Assembly (NCBI GenBank): GCA_022316685.1
Contig: JAKJHU010000140.1
Span: 248,001-312,000, forward strand
DNA length: 64,000 bases
Source of the DNA: Progne subis subis
Taxonomy: Eukaryota; Chordata; Aves; Passeriformes; Hirundinidae
Direction of reading: 5' to 3'
Numbering within the stretch: position 1 is the stretch's first letter; each line of letters begins with the position of its first letter. Made by a program: the position numbers and the translations under genes. Shown here piece by piece: positions 26,401 through 41,400 of this stretch. A model generated the notes under the pieces. The model had not been told where the DNA came from. It saw only the letters and a list, made by a program, of their open reading frames with translations, and ran no database searches.

Positions 26401-29400
26401 AAAAAATCTTTGGTATGTTTTTCAGTGACACCTCTTCCCCCGACTACATTTATCATTATCATTAGAGAGAGCACTGAGACATGTTTTGATGGCATTTGAA
26501 ACCAGTGGGAGAGAAAAAATAACATTTCTGCTACAAAATTCAAGTCTGTTTACTTCATAATCATACTCAAGGTGGTGTGTTAAGAAATGCTTAACTGGAA
26601 ACCATTGAATTTGTGGAGATTTTCACAGCTCCTTTCATATGTCTGTAAACACTCCAGGTTGTGCACTCTCCTTCCCCAAACAATGTGTCTCCCACCATGG
26701 CTCACAGCTCCAGCACATGAAATGAATTTTCATTACTCCTTCTGGAAGGAAAGTGATGATCTGTGGCTCTGAACTTAAGTGCAGCAGATCTTTGAGCCTT
26801 TACTTCTGTATGAACATGGGGCCAACCCCTCTGCTGGCAAGGGGTCGCTGCATGGAGATGGGCAGCTGTGCAGACTTTGATGCCAGCTGTGAACCTAAAT
26901 CAGTTCCTAAGGCTGTTCATTAAGGTTTACTGCTCAGGCAAAGACTACAAGTCAGAAAAATGTTCTCTCTTGGCTTCCACTGGGGTTTATTCTTTCCCTC
27001 TCCTTATTTGCTTCTCCTTAAATACGGGGAAACATTATTATTTTTTTCTTTTTATTTTTCTGGAAAGAAAAACAGGCTTTCTTACCTGTCTAATCGTAAC
27101 TGGCAGGCTGTTCGCAAAATGTCAACTATGCCCTCATTCTTCAGCTGTTTACAGCAGACACTTGTGGCAATAAAGCAGCCAGTCCTCCCGATGCCTGCAC
27201 TAAGGAAGGGAAGAGCAGAGAAAGACAGTGAGGATGTCAAAAGGATTTTGGAGCTTTCTTGTCAAATGACTGCTGGTAAACCAGCATAGACCCCATCATT
27301 CCTTTTGTCCCTCTGACCCTTGCCAGCTGGGTGCTTCCAGATGGAAAGCCATAAGTAGGAAAAGATACCAGCTTCGTTGGATGACATGATTAAGTGTGAG
27401 CCACTCACAGCAAAAGGGTGAACATTGTAGATACAGTGCTAAAAATGGACTACTGGAGACTCATTGATTGAATATGTTGTTAAACCTCTCACTGAACCAT
27501 TGAAAAAAAGCTTCTGCATTTCTTAGCAAGATTTGGTTTGACAGTAACCCTTGCTTTGAAGGCAAACTTTACTTTGAAGTTCTCAATTCTAACAGCTTAT
27601 TTGAAAGCTAGTTTCATTCACAGGTAGAGTAAAATAACCCCAACCTTTGGTTAAATAATTAGAGCTAACAGCAATATAGTAAGTGTGATACCATTTTCTG
27701 ATCAGATCTACAATTTAGTAATTTGAATTAGAGCAGAAGACAACAAATTCACTATCAAAAAAATGTCTTTAAATTTTCCTGAACTCTTTTGTATCTGATA
27801 CAGTCCTTAGTTAATGACAAGAACTGAGTTAATTTTCAAAGGCACAGTGCTATAGAAGCTGTGAATTCTTCTCACCACCTAATGAGCTACCAGCAAATGC
27901 TGGAAGCCCTTCTTATGCATGGAATAATTAAGTGAGCATACTCAGGAATAATTACTTGACACAACTACAGGAAATCCTGCTTTCATGTACATTGTGAGAA
28001 AATCGTAATGCAAAACCACTGGCAACAAACATTCAAGCAACACTGGAGTTCACAGCTTACGGCTGCCCAGAAGGTCTTCATCTTCCCCTTGACCATAACG
28101 AAACAGAGCACAGCACACAGTTCCTGATACTGTTTACTGTCCAGACACCTCAGTGTTTTGCGAAGGGAGGGAACAACACCCATTTTTAGATAAAGGAAAC
28201 AGTGCTTGTCCCAGGACAAACTGCAGGTCTCTGAGTGGCTGAGACAGTGTTGGGTGGCATATTATTCACAGAGAATGCTCAACAGTCCTATTGCCATATT
28301 TCTTAGGGTTTTGGTCTTTTTTTCCCAAAAAAAAGTGCCATCTCTCCCCAGGTTATTACTGTGTCGTAGGGATTACACCATACAAGAGGACAGAACAAAT
28401 ATGCAAAGCAAGAGTGACATGGTAACCAGCAGCAGATACCATAGTCCTTCAAGGAGCTCCTAGAGAGTCACAAATTTCCATGGACAAAGAGGACCTCCTT
28501 ACAATTTCTTATTTTCATCTGATCTCTCCCGAAATTTTCCACATCTGTTTTAAAACACAGGCAGAAAAACCAGACATGTGGTATCACACGAGCATTTTAA
28601 TAGTGATTACTCCACATTGGCTTATAGTTGGATCTTTGATGACATCAGGCTACCAGCCATTTCTGCCGAGGCTCTTTAAAAACATTCTCATTGTATAATA
28701 CCCATTTACTATGGCTTTTGGAGAGCAACCATCTGCTGTTTCCTAGAAAACATTATGCAAAATGAAGCAAAATTCTGTACAAAAATAAATTTGGCAAAAT
28801 GTATGACATTGAAACTACAGAAGATTACCCTGGCAAGATAAACCGCAAGCTTTCTGCTATTTACCTGGAACAACTGTTTTGAGGACAGACTGTAGTTTCC
28901 AAGTAATCACAATTAACCCTTCTAAACACTGGCAAAACAGGGTTTCCTTTTAGACCTCTGGAATTTCTCCAATTTTCCAAGAGCTGTAATTCATCTGTAC
29001 TAAATTTGAATGCTTTAGAGTGTGTGAACCAACTTTTTTAAAATACTCTTGGATGAAAATCAACTAGCATATCTGATTTAATAGTGGTTGCTGAAGCTTA
29101 ACACGCTCCCTAGTTAGCAGTGCAAAAGAACATACTTCATTATGTCTACAAATGATAAGTACATCATCCCACTTCTTTTGGAGGACAGAAGAGAAATATC
29201 TATCCTCATCTATTTTTATTCTGCTCTGATTGATAATTACAATTTTCTCATCAGGCATCAAACCACTGTAAAGACTTTGCTCCTTCCATAGAAGCTTTAA
29301 TCATTGCCAGAGATTTTTACTGATACTTCACTTTTACTATCAGTTGCATACTTTTCCTGACTATTGATTAGTGCTTGCTGTAATCAGCTTTGCCACTCCT

Positions 29401-32400
29401 TCATTTATGTGTTGTATTTAAATTATTGTCTTTGGCCTAATAATGGTTAAAAAAAAATAGCAAAGAATGAACCTACAAAACAGGGGGGTTAGATGCTTAA
29501 AGTTGAATATTATTTGTCTGCTTGCAAGTGTCTTTCTACTCAACTTCACCTAAAGTATGTTAATCTTTCTTAACCTGGCCCTTAAAAGATAATTAAAGGT
29601 ATATATTACTGATAAAGCAAATGAAATGAAATTATTCTTGCAAGTAACTGAGCCACTGCCAGCTTCTATGTTCAACTCACTCTGTATATGAATGCAACAC
29701 TTGATAATAGAAAATCATTGTCATTAAAGCTCTGAAATTCCAAGCATATTTGAGAAGCATTTGGGCAAGATTTCATACGTGTGACTGATGGCCTATATGG
29801 CAGTATCTGTACTGCATCTCTATGCGAAGAAGCCCTAGGAATTCAGACACAACATTTATTTACCTGCAGTGAACAATCACTGGGGCATTCTTCTCCTCTG
29901 CATTCTGCATGGCCTCTTCCACTTCCAGTACTAGCTGTAACAGAGGAGGTGCCTGGTCTGGTGTCTTCTGGTCTGGCCAAGACGTGTACCAGTAATGTTT
30001 CAGGTTTCTGACGACTTCTTCTTTCTGCAATCCCGTTAAGACAAACACCATAAAAGTTTAACAAGAACTTCTCATTGTAAATTGATACTGAAACATGGTC
30101 TTCCCTTTAAAACTGAGGGGATTAAATTAATCTGCTGGAAAGACAGCACAGCTGGACACACACAGTCCAGAAGTTTGCTGCAGAGAACTGAGCTCTTTTT
30201 GACACAGGTGGTGGAGGAGCCAACAAGGAGAGGTGACCTTATATTAAGTACACAGTTGGGCACGTGAAGGTTGACTGCAGCCAAGTCACCAAAAGATGGT
30301 GGAGAATCCTACAGGGAAGAAGCAAAAGTAGTAAGTAGGATTACAAGCCTGAACTTTGGAAGACATAACTTTGATTCCTTCAAGAAATCAGTTGCAGGAA
30401 TCCCTTGAGATAGGGCCCTAGAAGACAGGGGATCCAAGACAGCTCATTAATATTCAAACATCACTTCCTCCAAGCTCAATTTCAGTGCATCCCTCTGGGT
30501 AAGAAATCATGCAAAGAGGGCAGGAGCCATGCATGGATGAACAAGACACTTCTGCAAAAAAAAAAAAAAAAAAAAACCAAACAAAAACCACCAACAAAAA
30601 CAACGAACAAGAAAACTCAAGAAGGAAATTTATGGAATACGGAAAAAGGGACAGAGCACTTGGGAGTAATATAGAAATGTTGACAAAGTATGCAGAGATG
30701 TGACAAGAAAGGTTAAGGCCTGTTGGGAATTAAATCTGGCAAGGGATATCAAGGACAACAAAAAGGGTTTCTTCAGTTGCATCAGTAGTAAAAAGAAGAG
30801 CAAGGAAAATGCAGGACTGCTGCTGAATGAGGTGGGAGCCCTGGTGGTGGAGGATACAAAGAAGGCAGAGTAACTGAATGCCTTTGTTTCAGTCTTCATT
30901 GCCAATGCTGGCCCTCAGGAATCCCAGACCTTGAAGGCAAGAAATTCTGGAGAAAAAGACAACTTTCCTTTGGTTGATGTGCATTGGGTTGGAAAGCATT
31001 TAGGTAAACCTGACACCCACAAGTCCATGGGACCTACCCATGAGTGCTGAGGGAGCAGGCAGACACTACTGCTAAGTCACTCTCCATCATTTTGGAAAGA
31101 TCATGGAGAACAGGAGAGGTTCCTGAAAACTAAAGGAAAGCCAATGCCATTCCAGACTTCAAAAAGCCAGCAAGAGGGAAGACCCAGGGGGCTACATACC
31201 AGGGGGCCTCAGTTCCATCCCTGGAAGGGCAATTAAATAGTTCATCCTGCATATCACCTCTAAACACGTGGAAGAGAAGAAGGTTATCTGGAGTATTCAG
31301 GGTGGATTTACCAGGGGGAAATCATGCTTGATCAATCTGAAAGGTCCCTATGATGATATGACTGGCTGGGTGGATGACAGGACAACAGGAATATTGTCTA
31401 CCTTGACTTCAGCAGGGCTTTTGACCCTGTCTCCCATAACCTCCTCATGAGGTAAGCTCAGGAAGCATAAGTTAGTTAGACAGTGAGATGGATTGAGAAC
31501 TGGCTGAATTGGTTCAGAGGGCTGTGATCAGCAGCAAAGAGTCCAGTTGAAGGCCCATAGCCAGTGTTCTTCCCCTGGGATCAGTATTGGGTTCAGCACT
31601 GTTCAATTTACTCATCAGTGACCTGGATGAAAAGGCAGAGAGTACCCTCAGTACATTTTTTGATGAGGATACAAAACTAGGAAGAGTGCCTGACACACAC
31701 AGCTGTGCTGCCATTCCATGAGACCTGGGCAGGTTGGAGAGCTGGAAAGAGAAGATCTGATGAAGTTCGACACAGACGTGTGCAGGATTCTGCACATGAA
31801 GAAGGATAACCCTAGGCACCAGTACTTCCTGGGGACTGACCAGCTGGAAAGCAGCCTTGTGAAGAAGGACCTGGTGGACAACAAGCTGCTCATGAGCCAG
31901 CAGTGCCCTTGTGGCCAAGGAGACCAATGGCATCCCATGGTGCATTAAGAAAAGCAGAGTTGCCAGGTTGCGAGCAGTGATCCTGCCTCTCTACTCTAGA
32001 GAGGCCTCGCCTGGAGTGCTGTATCCAATTCTGGACTCCCCAGCTCAAGAGAGACAAGGCTCTACTGGAGAGGGTCCAGTGGAGGGCCATGAAGATGATT
32101 AGGGAACTGGAGCACCTCACTTAGAGGGAGCTGAGGCTATTTAGCTTGGAGGAGAGACAACTGAGAAGGGACCTTATCAAAATCTGTAAGTACCTGAAGG
32201 GAGGGTGTCAAGAGGATGGGTCAAGGCTCTTTTCAGTAGTGCTCAGCTACAGGACACAGGCAATGGGCACGAACTGAAACACAGAAAGTTCCATCTGAAT
32301 ATGAGGAAAAAATTTTTGAGGGTGACAGAGCACTGGAACAGGCTGCCTAGAGTTTGCAGAGTCTTTTTCTCTGGGATATTTAAAACTCACTGGGACGCAA

Positions 32401-35400
32401 GCACATGCAACCTACTTTAGGGGAACTTGCTTTAGCAGGCAGGTTGGACCAGATTATCTCCAGTGGTCTTCCAACCTCAACCATTATATGAATGCTAAAT
32501 GGAACAGAAATCCAAATAGGAAGCAACAAAACACAGAAATCTGGACTTCAAATATCATGACTGCACTGTCTTTTTTGTAAGACAGTAAACTGCCTTACAA
32601 AACAAACAAACAAACCCAAAACCAACCAAACCAACACAAACAAACAAAAAAATCCTCCCCCCGCAAAGTATTCTGCTCTTTTAGTGCCAAGAGCTGTGTG
32701 CAAGACACTCCAGGCAGTCTGTTCCTTCTTGGCAGATTCATTCAGCAAAGCCAGAGGTGTGTTTGTGACATAATTGCATTCGTAATGTATTTGACAGACA
32801 GAGAGCCAGGAGCCATATCTCTGTCTGTGATAGCTAGATAAATAGATGAGGGAAAGAGATGGGAGCTTATTTTTCTATCTCTTCTGACAGACAGACTTAT
32901 ATCGGTCTCCTGTCAATTCTACTCTTTGACATGGTGAGAAATTCAGAGGCAGTGTGGAAGGTGGGAATTTTATCAAGCTGCAGTCCAGATCTTTTTGAGA
33001 GACACAAATTCTGATTCTCTGTCTCAGCATGGTTATGAATATAGCAAACGTGCTGTTTCCTTTTTGGAGTGCCAAGTAGCACTGTGGGCCTCTGATTTTA
33101 TGTGTTCAAAGTGATATCCTTCTGTCTGATTTCTAAAGGTGCAAAATCCTAACATGGTGCCCAGGGAACTGGCTTTACCCTTGCAGCCATTACACAAGCC
33201 TGCTGGCACAGGGCAAAGTAAATGTTTGCAAAAGCTCCAAGAACAGAAGTGTTAGCTTCCACAACCCTCCCTTCAACACATGGCTGGCTGAGTTGAAGAG
33301 AGAAAAAAGAAGACAAATATAACTCCTTTTAAAGAACAAGGCACAAAAACCTGAAAATAATTTCTGTCATGTATACTCCCCAAGTCCCTCCCTATGCTTG
33401 TCAGTCACTGGTTGCTAAGACTGCTCTGTGGTTGTGCATTTTCCATCCTTCTCTTTGGATGACAGAACTTTTGCAGAGCTTCACAGTGAACTAGACTGGG
33501 AAAGCAATCATGTTAAATCTTATTCCTTTCTTGAGATGGATTAATTTTCAGATGCATCAATCAATTTCTCCCTTTGGCTTGGCACACATTCACAAATACT
33601 TGTTAGGGCACACGGGAGATGGCACAAGGGTCAAAACAAGTGAGCTGGACAAAAGGAGGCTTGGCTTCATTGAGATGCTGGTCCATCTTACACAGGGTTC
33701 CAAGTGCTCACTGAAGCATAGCCACAGGATCCTCCTTAAGGCTGTGTCTAGCTCACTTCAGGAAAAGAGAGCCTTACTATCATAGCACAGAGTCTGGCCT
33801 TAGGGTATTTATGCTAGGGAAAAAAATACTTTGTTTAAGAGAGCATAACTTAGTTATCATGAATAGCACTCTAGCTCACTACAATAAATCCGATCAACAC
33901 TACTCTGAAACACAGTTGCTTTTGAATGTGTGACTGTGTGTGAGTCACAGAAGTTATGAACACCCAATTCTTAACTCAGCTGTGAAAAATTATAATAAAA
34001 GTGTTGTCAATAACACTGAGAGAAAAGTAAAAGTCATCTGAAGAAAAACATGAATCACTACATAAGTCATTTGGTTGACAGCAACAGAAAACAGACCAAG
34101 TTCTAATGAATAACTCTGGATGCCTTTAGTTTTGTCTACTGTGTTAAAAGTTTTATACTTCTGCTTCTAGAACCCTGACTTCTGTGGTTCTGTACACTTC
34201 TGATTTGACTTGAACAAAGTATTCTCTATTGATTGTTCCTTGAGACTGAGAAGACTTGAGAACAGCTGGAGGAAGCAAGATTTAATTTATGGTTTGAAGT
34301 CTACCATCACGTATGCTGTAGCTGAGATCATGATTCAGTGGCTAGACCCTGGCAGCTTTCTCTGAGAAAGGAAAACAAGCCTTGCCTATAGCCTGATCTT
34401 TCTTTAAATTCCCAAAACCTGAAAAATCTTGTCCCCTATACTGAGAGAAAAATGTAAAGCATTCAGTAACTGTGTATTTCTGAATGCTCCCGTTTAAGGC
34501 AAACTGAAGTAAATTCATGACTTTTCCAGTTTTCACAACCAAGTTGCTTAATGCATGCATGGTTCAGAGCTGCTGCTCCACTATTGCCATTAAATGACAA
34601 ATGTACAGCTCTAGGGAATGGTAACATAAATGGAATCTTTATTTCAGCTATAGAACTCAGCAGTTCACATTCTGACATTTGGGGGTGGAGGAAAGAGACA
34701 TTGACCCACTAGTACTGAAAACAAAACCATTGTCTAACTGAAAAGCAAAAGCAGATGAGCTGCAAGTCTGCAAGATGAAAATATTCTCCACTTCCCACTT
34801 CTCAAGGAGTGTGATTTTCCCCTTGCTGCCTTTGCCAAAAGCATGAGTGACAGACTTTCTACACTCTGAATCTAGACATGGGATGTCATATGCTAATGGG
34901 CAGAAAGCCAGCATATGGCTGAAGAGACTTGAAACTGACTGGATAAAAGGAGAGTTTTTCCAGCTTGGAAAGAAATTGTGATGTTATACTGAGGTCAGGG
35001 TAGCTCTGGCAGATGAAAGATGTATGAAGTTTATGTAAATAGACTGTTACTAAAACACATAGCTTGATATTCTAGAACCAAACAATGAAAAGGGTTGTAA
35101 AATAGGACTCAGATACTACTTAATCTAAAGTATCAAAGTACTTAAAAAAAATTAAGCCAGTGATAAAACTTTCTATCCACAAGATTATAGAACTTTTACT
35201 GCTATATAAAACTACACTTGCAAAATAAGAAGCTCTCTGCGAGCTGAAATTTCATTCTAAATGATCAATGAACCTGGAGGACAAAGGCACAAAATGAGTC
35301 ACTGGTTTCTTACCCAGTGAACCCCATATTACTACAACTGGCCTGGTGGCTTTCAGACTCTACATATGCAGCCTAAACCTCTGACTGCTTGTTCTCCTGT

Positions 35401-38400
35401 AACCTTCATGCTGGTGAACTGGGCAAAGCTACAATGACTTCAGTAATGAAAAGTGGTATTTGTACAGCAGTACACTGTGCAGAAGCTTTCTACACAACTC
35501 TCTGTGAACATCTGCATTTATAGATTTAGACAGCTAAGTTAATGTAAGTACATTGGAACGATTTACCTTTAGGGTGATGAGCCTTAAACGGTAATCGTCT
35601 GCTTGTATGACTCTGTTAACTGTGATTTCTATTCCTTCATAGGTGACCTGTTCCTCTGGCCAATATTCTGTGCATTTCTGTATGCAATATAAAAGAAATC
35701 CAGTTAAGCAGGTATCAAGGGAGGCTCGGGTTTTTTTCTCCCCTGAAAGTGAATATAGCATATGCATAGATGAATACGAATAAATTTTGTTTCTATAATA
35801 AGTACAAGATTTCACTTCCTAAATAGGGACCACATTTCAGCTGATTTTTGCTGCATCCCATAATAGCTTGATTGCTTGATTAAAAATGCACAATCAAGTA
35901 ATTACTAAGCAATGCTTTTAAATACACACATCCTTATTTATCTTTATGCAACTGATGTGCATTTTGAAGCTTCATTAGAGAGGCTGGTAGCAATGTGCTT
36001 GTGTTTTTAAATTAATGCTTTTCTTAAGATAATAATGATTAGTATAATATACACTTGTTACCAATATATGTGCTGCATATATACTGATGCAGAAACACAA
36101 AAAACAGTTTTTCTATTTTTTATAAAGGCTCAATGCTCTCTGAATATAAAATGTTCATTTGCATATATTTATGCACAAGATAACATGACTGCAGATGTTT
36201 GGGGAAATAGACTACGTACCAGAATCCACTTAAAATTGTCAGTGAGAATCTCTCAAAGATAGGAAACAAAAAGGCAGCAGTAGCTGTGAGAGAGATTGGA
36301 CTACTACATTTGATTTTGCCGAAAACCAGTAAGAGATGCCACCAGCACAACCTGACACTTAGAAACACAGACACTATAGTCCATTTGCAGATCTACTTTT
36401 TGGTACTGGCACACTAGAGATGAGCCAGTGAAAATTTGTAAGCACTCTGATCCTGGAAGGAGGGCTAAAAAAACCTGTGTTTTTGTTTTTAGTTTCTCTA
36501 AATTAATCAATATGCAAAGGCAGACACAGGCATTTCAAGATGGTGCACAAATTAATTCATGGACAAGGAATAACATGAGTCAGGCAGAGTCTGAGAAAAA
36601 GGCTCCCTTGTGATAATGCAAGAAGCTGTTTCATTATCACAGGGGAGTAGGTATCTGCTATTCAACAAACCTCAGTAAAGATGATGCTTGTATGATTCCT
36701 CTTTTACACAGCAGTACACAATCTTGAAGAAAACAAGCAGAATCATTTTGTTCTCCCCCACCAAACATAATTCCACTTGAGGAGAAAGACTAACAACAGA
36801 AAAGTACCTTGCAAAGTTACTGAGTCAAAATGTTGTGTGGGAGAATCAGTGTTGTTCCACCTGCACAGTACATCAGTTAATAACCCACTGGGAGTGTGGC
36901 CCACTGTGTCTCTGTTATTTATGCAGTTATTTATGCAGATTGCGTTTTTTCTTCCTCTACTCAGAAACTGCAGAATCCACTGCAAATTGTCAAGAGCACT
37001 ACCACCTATCAATAGCATAGACATTGCTCTGCTTAAAGGAGTGGAGTAAGATTGCCCACTCATTTCTGTAGGCTTTCTGTCAGTTCAGATTTTACAAGTG
37101 ACAGAGGGCTGAGATAAAGAGCTTTTAATACTTACATTGGTGAAGCCATGGCACTGAGGAGGAACACAAAGCCTCTCTTACTAGCATCATTGCTGAACAA
37201 AACTTTTGTGTTTGAATCTATGTACTTTGAGTCCTGTTATTCAACTATCAATATAAGTGTTGCAGATAAACGGAGTGAGTAGAGAAGACATTTACATGAA
37301 AGGACACTGTATTTATAGCTGAGATAGCTGACACCATTACATTTTTGACAGAAAGCATATCAGGAAAGACTCAGCAGCTCTGTTGTGATATACAGGCTGT
37401 AGCAAGCTCCAGTTATATAGTGCATCAGCAGTGCAGTGCACTGCTTCCCATGATGGATAAGAGGGGTGAAACACTTGGTCAGTGCAGGTAAGAGGCAACC
37501 CAGACTTAAAGGTTATTTTGCCTATCTGTTATTCAATCTTGTTATGAAAACTATAGTGGAAGAACATATCAGATGTGTCATTCAGGACCAGCATTTCTTC
37601 TACATCTTCTTTAAACCTTAAAGTCCTCAAAAGATTCTGGTGTACTGACTGTGTCATGACATTTTAATATTGTATGCGCCAGAAATTGGCAACTTTGATT
37701 AATGAGCAAGTTATTGCTTCAGTGCTACTGCTCAGATACAGGCAGGTACAAGTTTAAAACATGAGTGAAAGCAAAACCTTCAGATCAGCAACATATTCTG
37801 TTGTTGTGCATCAGCAATGCCTTGACAGGACATGTCCAATGAGCCAGCTGTAATAACTGATAATTTTTAACTTGCAAAGAGTGATAATTTTGTGTTAGTC
37901 TTGTTTGTGTCTTTTTTCAATGAAGTTGAAGGTTACATTTATTTACCTTATAACTCTGAAAAGCTATAGGTTTGTGCACGTGCATGATTATGGGCACTAA
38001 GCTTCCACCTAGCAGATAAACCATTACCACTCTGTCTGTATGCTGGATGTATACCTGTATTCTTTGGCTTCTAACCATCTAAAGCTTCTTCTCCAAACAA
38101 GAATCTCTAACCTAAATTACTAGTCTATTCTCAAGGACAAGCCTGTTATATACTGCTGCTGCAGCTTAAGAAATAATATTTGGACATCTCCACTCAACCT
38201 TGCTGCTTAGTGGTGAGGGAGGATGCAGAGCCCAAAACATGCCCAGACCACTTTCTCACATTTTACACCGCCAGTAAAGGCAGATGTGAGCTCAGCTACC
38301 TGCCTGTGAGCTGAAGCCCAGGCACAAAGCTCTTGCAATTCTGCTATGGGGGAAAGATTTCAGCAGGTAAGTAATGAACAGGTGGAGGGCTGCAGTATTA

Positions 38401-41400
38401 TAAACTGAAAAAAAAAAAAAAAGCAAAAAAAAAAAAAGCATTCACCTTAGGTGGATTGGCACAAACATCACTACAGTTTAATTTATGGAAGTAGGTTGCA
38501 AATAGAAAATTTCAGCATCTTTATTTCAGTATTTCATAAGCATTCTCTAGATGCGTTCAGGGGAATGTCCTCAATATCCAAGTCAGTTCTAGTTATTGAT
38601 TATCGTACAAAAATCAGGTACTTCCTCAATGAAATGTGCATATAGACATCAAATAATAATAAATGTAAGATAAAACAGCAACAACTCTACTGATTAAATA
38701 TATGCAACCTTAGCAGTTTTGGGGTACAATTGCTTTTGATTCGTTTAGAAAGAACTTCAAAGGCTGCCTGCAAATAGAGCTGGGTAAGGAGGGTTTTCAG
38801 GTCAGCTGGGGGAGAAAAATGGCAAAACCAACAGTAGGAGAAGTCAGACAGCAGAACAGGACTTACAGTAAACTGAGTTGGAAGAGAAGCCCATATTTTC
38901 TCTGAGCCTGAAGAATTTAACGCTGCCTCTGATTGCACAGGCCACTGAGCTAACTTCTGTTTGCTGGTTTAGTGTCTATGCTGAAAATATCTGCTGGAGT
39001 ACAGATAAAAAATAAAGACTGGATGTAACAGCATTACCTCATTCATCTCTTCTATATTGGTAATCATGACAATGATGGGAGAACGCTCCTGCCACACCAT
39101 TCTCCAGAAGTCAGTGACAGTATTAACTATCGGTCCCTGAGTAGCAATATATACCTTTTCCTCTCCTCCGTAGCCCTGCCAACAAAAGAACAAGAGATCA
39201 GTTTTAACAAGGATGTCCACTATAACCCTGAAAGTTCATTCTTAAAAACCCAGAGAGCTATTCTGGTTGAAATGCTGATTCTGTGGCACCAGCTCTCTTC
39301 TCTATCTCTCTCCTGCACACATGCGCAGGGAGCAAAGACACAGTATGGACTCCTGTCATTCCAGCAAAGAGTGTCCAACAGCCTTGAGGTAACTCTGGCT
39401 AGGTCATGAGCCTTATCCATGCTAATTATCCAGTGCCTTGGTTAGGCCAGCTGACAAGGAATTCTGCATCAAGAACTGCAGAAGTATGTTTCTGTCTGGT
39501 CTGAATCTGTACAGGTACACTTTGAGATTTGGGTTTCAGCTAATGTAAGCAGGAGAGAAGAGCAGTCAGATCAGCTAGGATGCCTTTAAAAGCCAGTGTA
39601 TGTTGCAATTCTGTTTACATTAACGGTGGCTGATAGAGGCTGGGCAGACACACTGGGCTACAGAGTTCTTACCCTGATGTAGTTAGCATTGATGTAAGAG
39701 CTGAGGGGGTCGTCCTGATCAGCTGAGGTAAGGCACACTCTGCTGTGAGGATCTGAAAGGTGTACGGAGATAAAGAATAGTTCATCTGTTGCTCAGAGGA
39801 AACAGACACACAAGACTATTTAGTACAGCAAGATATTTACATGCATTCATGGACATCACAGCAGATGTGCGCGGCCTTGGAAACCCCCCATGTCAAGACC
39901 ATTTAAAAAGGGAAAGGATGGTTGCAGATTTCTGACAATTTCACCCACTCTCTGAAGCCTGCCTTAATTGGTCCTGTTGCAGAGTCAGCGTTTCAGAATT
40001 ACTCTGGAAAAGCAGTTTTCTGCTCCAGGAAATTATTTCTCAATCTATTAGGTCAACAGACTCATTCCAGCCTCAAAGATATTAGAATAATGTTTGTGAA
40101 ATGACAGCAAAGAGCTTTTCTACCAAAACATAAACATGTAATTCTTGCACCCATGCAAGCCGGATGACAATAATTCTTTCCCTGTTTCATCTTGCAATGA
40201 ACCAAACTCCAAGATGCACTACTAACAGATATAACAGTTATAGAGAAATTAAAGAGTATTAACAGTCTCTTGCATTTTAAGTCTCTTCAGTACTTGAGTG
40301 TCCTTCATTGAGACTGTTTATAAAGCATTATTCCTGTTCTAATAAGATGACAAAAGAAAACATTATTCTACTTAAGAAGTTCAGACCAATTCCCACTGAA
40401 GTTAATGGCTGTTTCACTGATTTTAACGGGAACTGACACAGGCCCATGTTCATCCACTTTGACCAGTGCTGCCCAGTTTGTCACCATTGACAAGAAACAT
40501 CCTCCTGACAGAAGCTTCAGCAAACAGCAACAGTGTATTCGACCAGGATAATATTGAAAACAAACCACAAGCGCCTTTTTCATAAAAAAACTTCAGCTGG
40601 CTTAGAAAACAGAATACAATAAAATTTATGCAAAAACTGTGCTTTACTCAATATTGTATTAAGAACTAAGTGCGCAGTAATTTTTACAGTATACAAGCAA
40701 TCAGCATGAAATGCTGTCCTCAGACAGACTAGATTAATGTTTACTGGGATTTTTGGATTTGAAGCATAAAGAGAATGCTTAGGTCTTCTTGCTACCAGCA
40801 CCAAACCTCATGAAATGGAGGTGGTGGGATAAGAGTGAACACTCAGCCCTCTCCTTTCCTCAACAACATCAAGCTATCCTGTGGCCACAGTCAGGGATAA
40901 AATTGCTAAAAGTTCATTTAGAAAAAAAAACACGAACTCTCAGATCATAATAAGGCCACAATGAAGCTGTTAACCTTTAGAGAAATTGTTGGATAGAAAG
41001 CAATTATCTGAAATGAAGAGGTCAAAGTTACAACTGTGGCTGCTGGCAGATACCCATCTGGCTGAGATGAATAGATACCAAATTCAGAATACACAGATCA
41101 CTTAGAGATCTGGCATCTTGAGCAACTGAAATCAATATCCACTTTTGCAATCTTCCCGCTCCAGCAAAACCAGTGAATTGATACTTGAACGAACCACCTC
41201 AGCCATTAGCACAACAATAGTGAAAGACGGTTAAATGATTTTACACTTCAAGTCTGAGAAAGAGTACAAAGTCATCAAAAGAGTTGCACACAGCAGTTGT
41301 TGGAGTGTGAAGACATTAAAAAAAATATTTTTTGAAACTATTTCAAATCCAGATTCATTGACTGTTAAGTATAGCTGAGGACATTTTTGACTTCACTGCA

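Larger units (their letters stand above)
30025..35566 (-). other. PTPN5 intron 9, carries a long CR1
   Basis: About 5.5 kb, GT-AG, phase 0, and the largest intron. It contains an A/C-rich tract (about 30555-30612), the 1.9-kb antisense CR1, and a CAAA-rich tract (about 32599-32650). The remaining 3 kb holds nothing recognisable. Confidence 0.6.

Noticed and set aside
31514..31948. Overlapping open frames on both strands in the middle of intron 9
   Set aside because: They are decayed reverse-transcriptase sequence of the CR1 element, with frames broken elsewhere.
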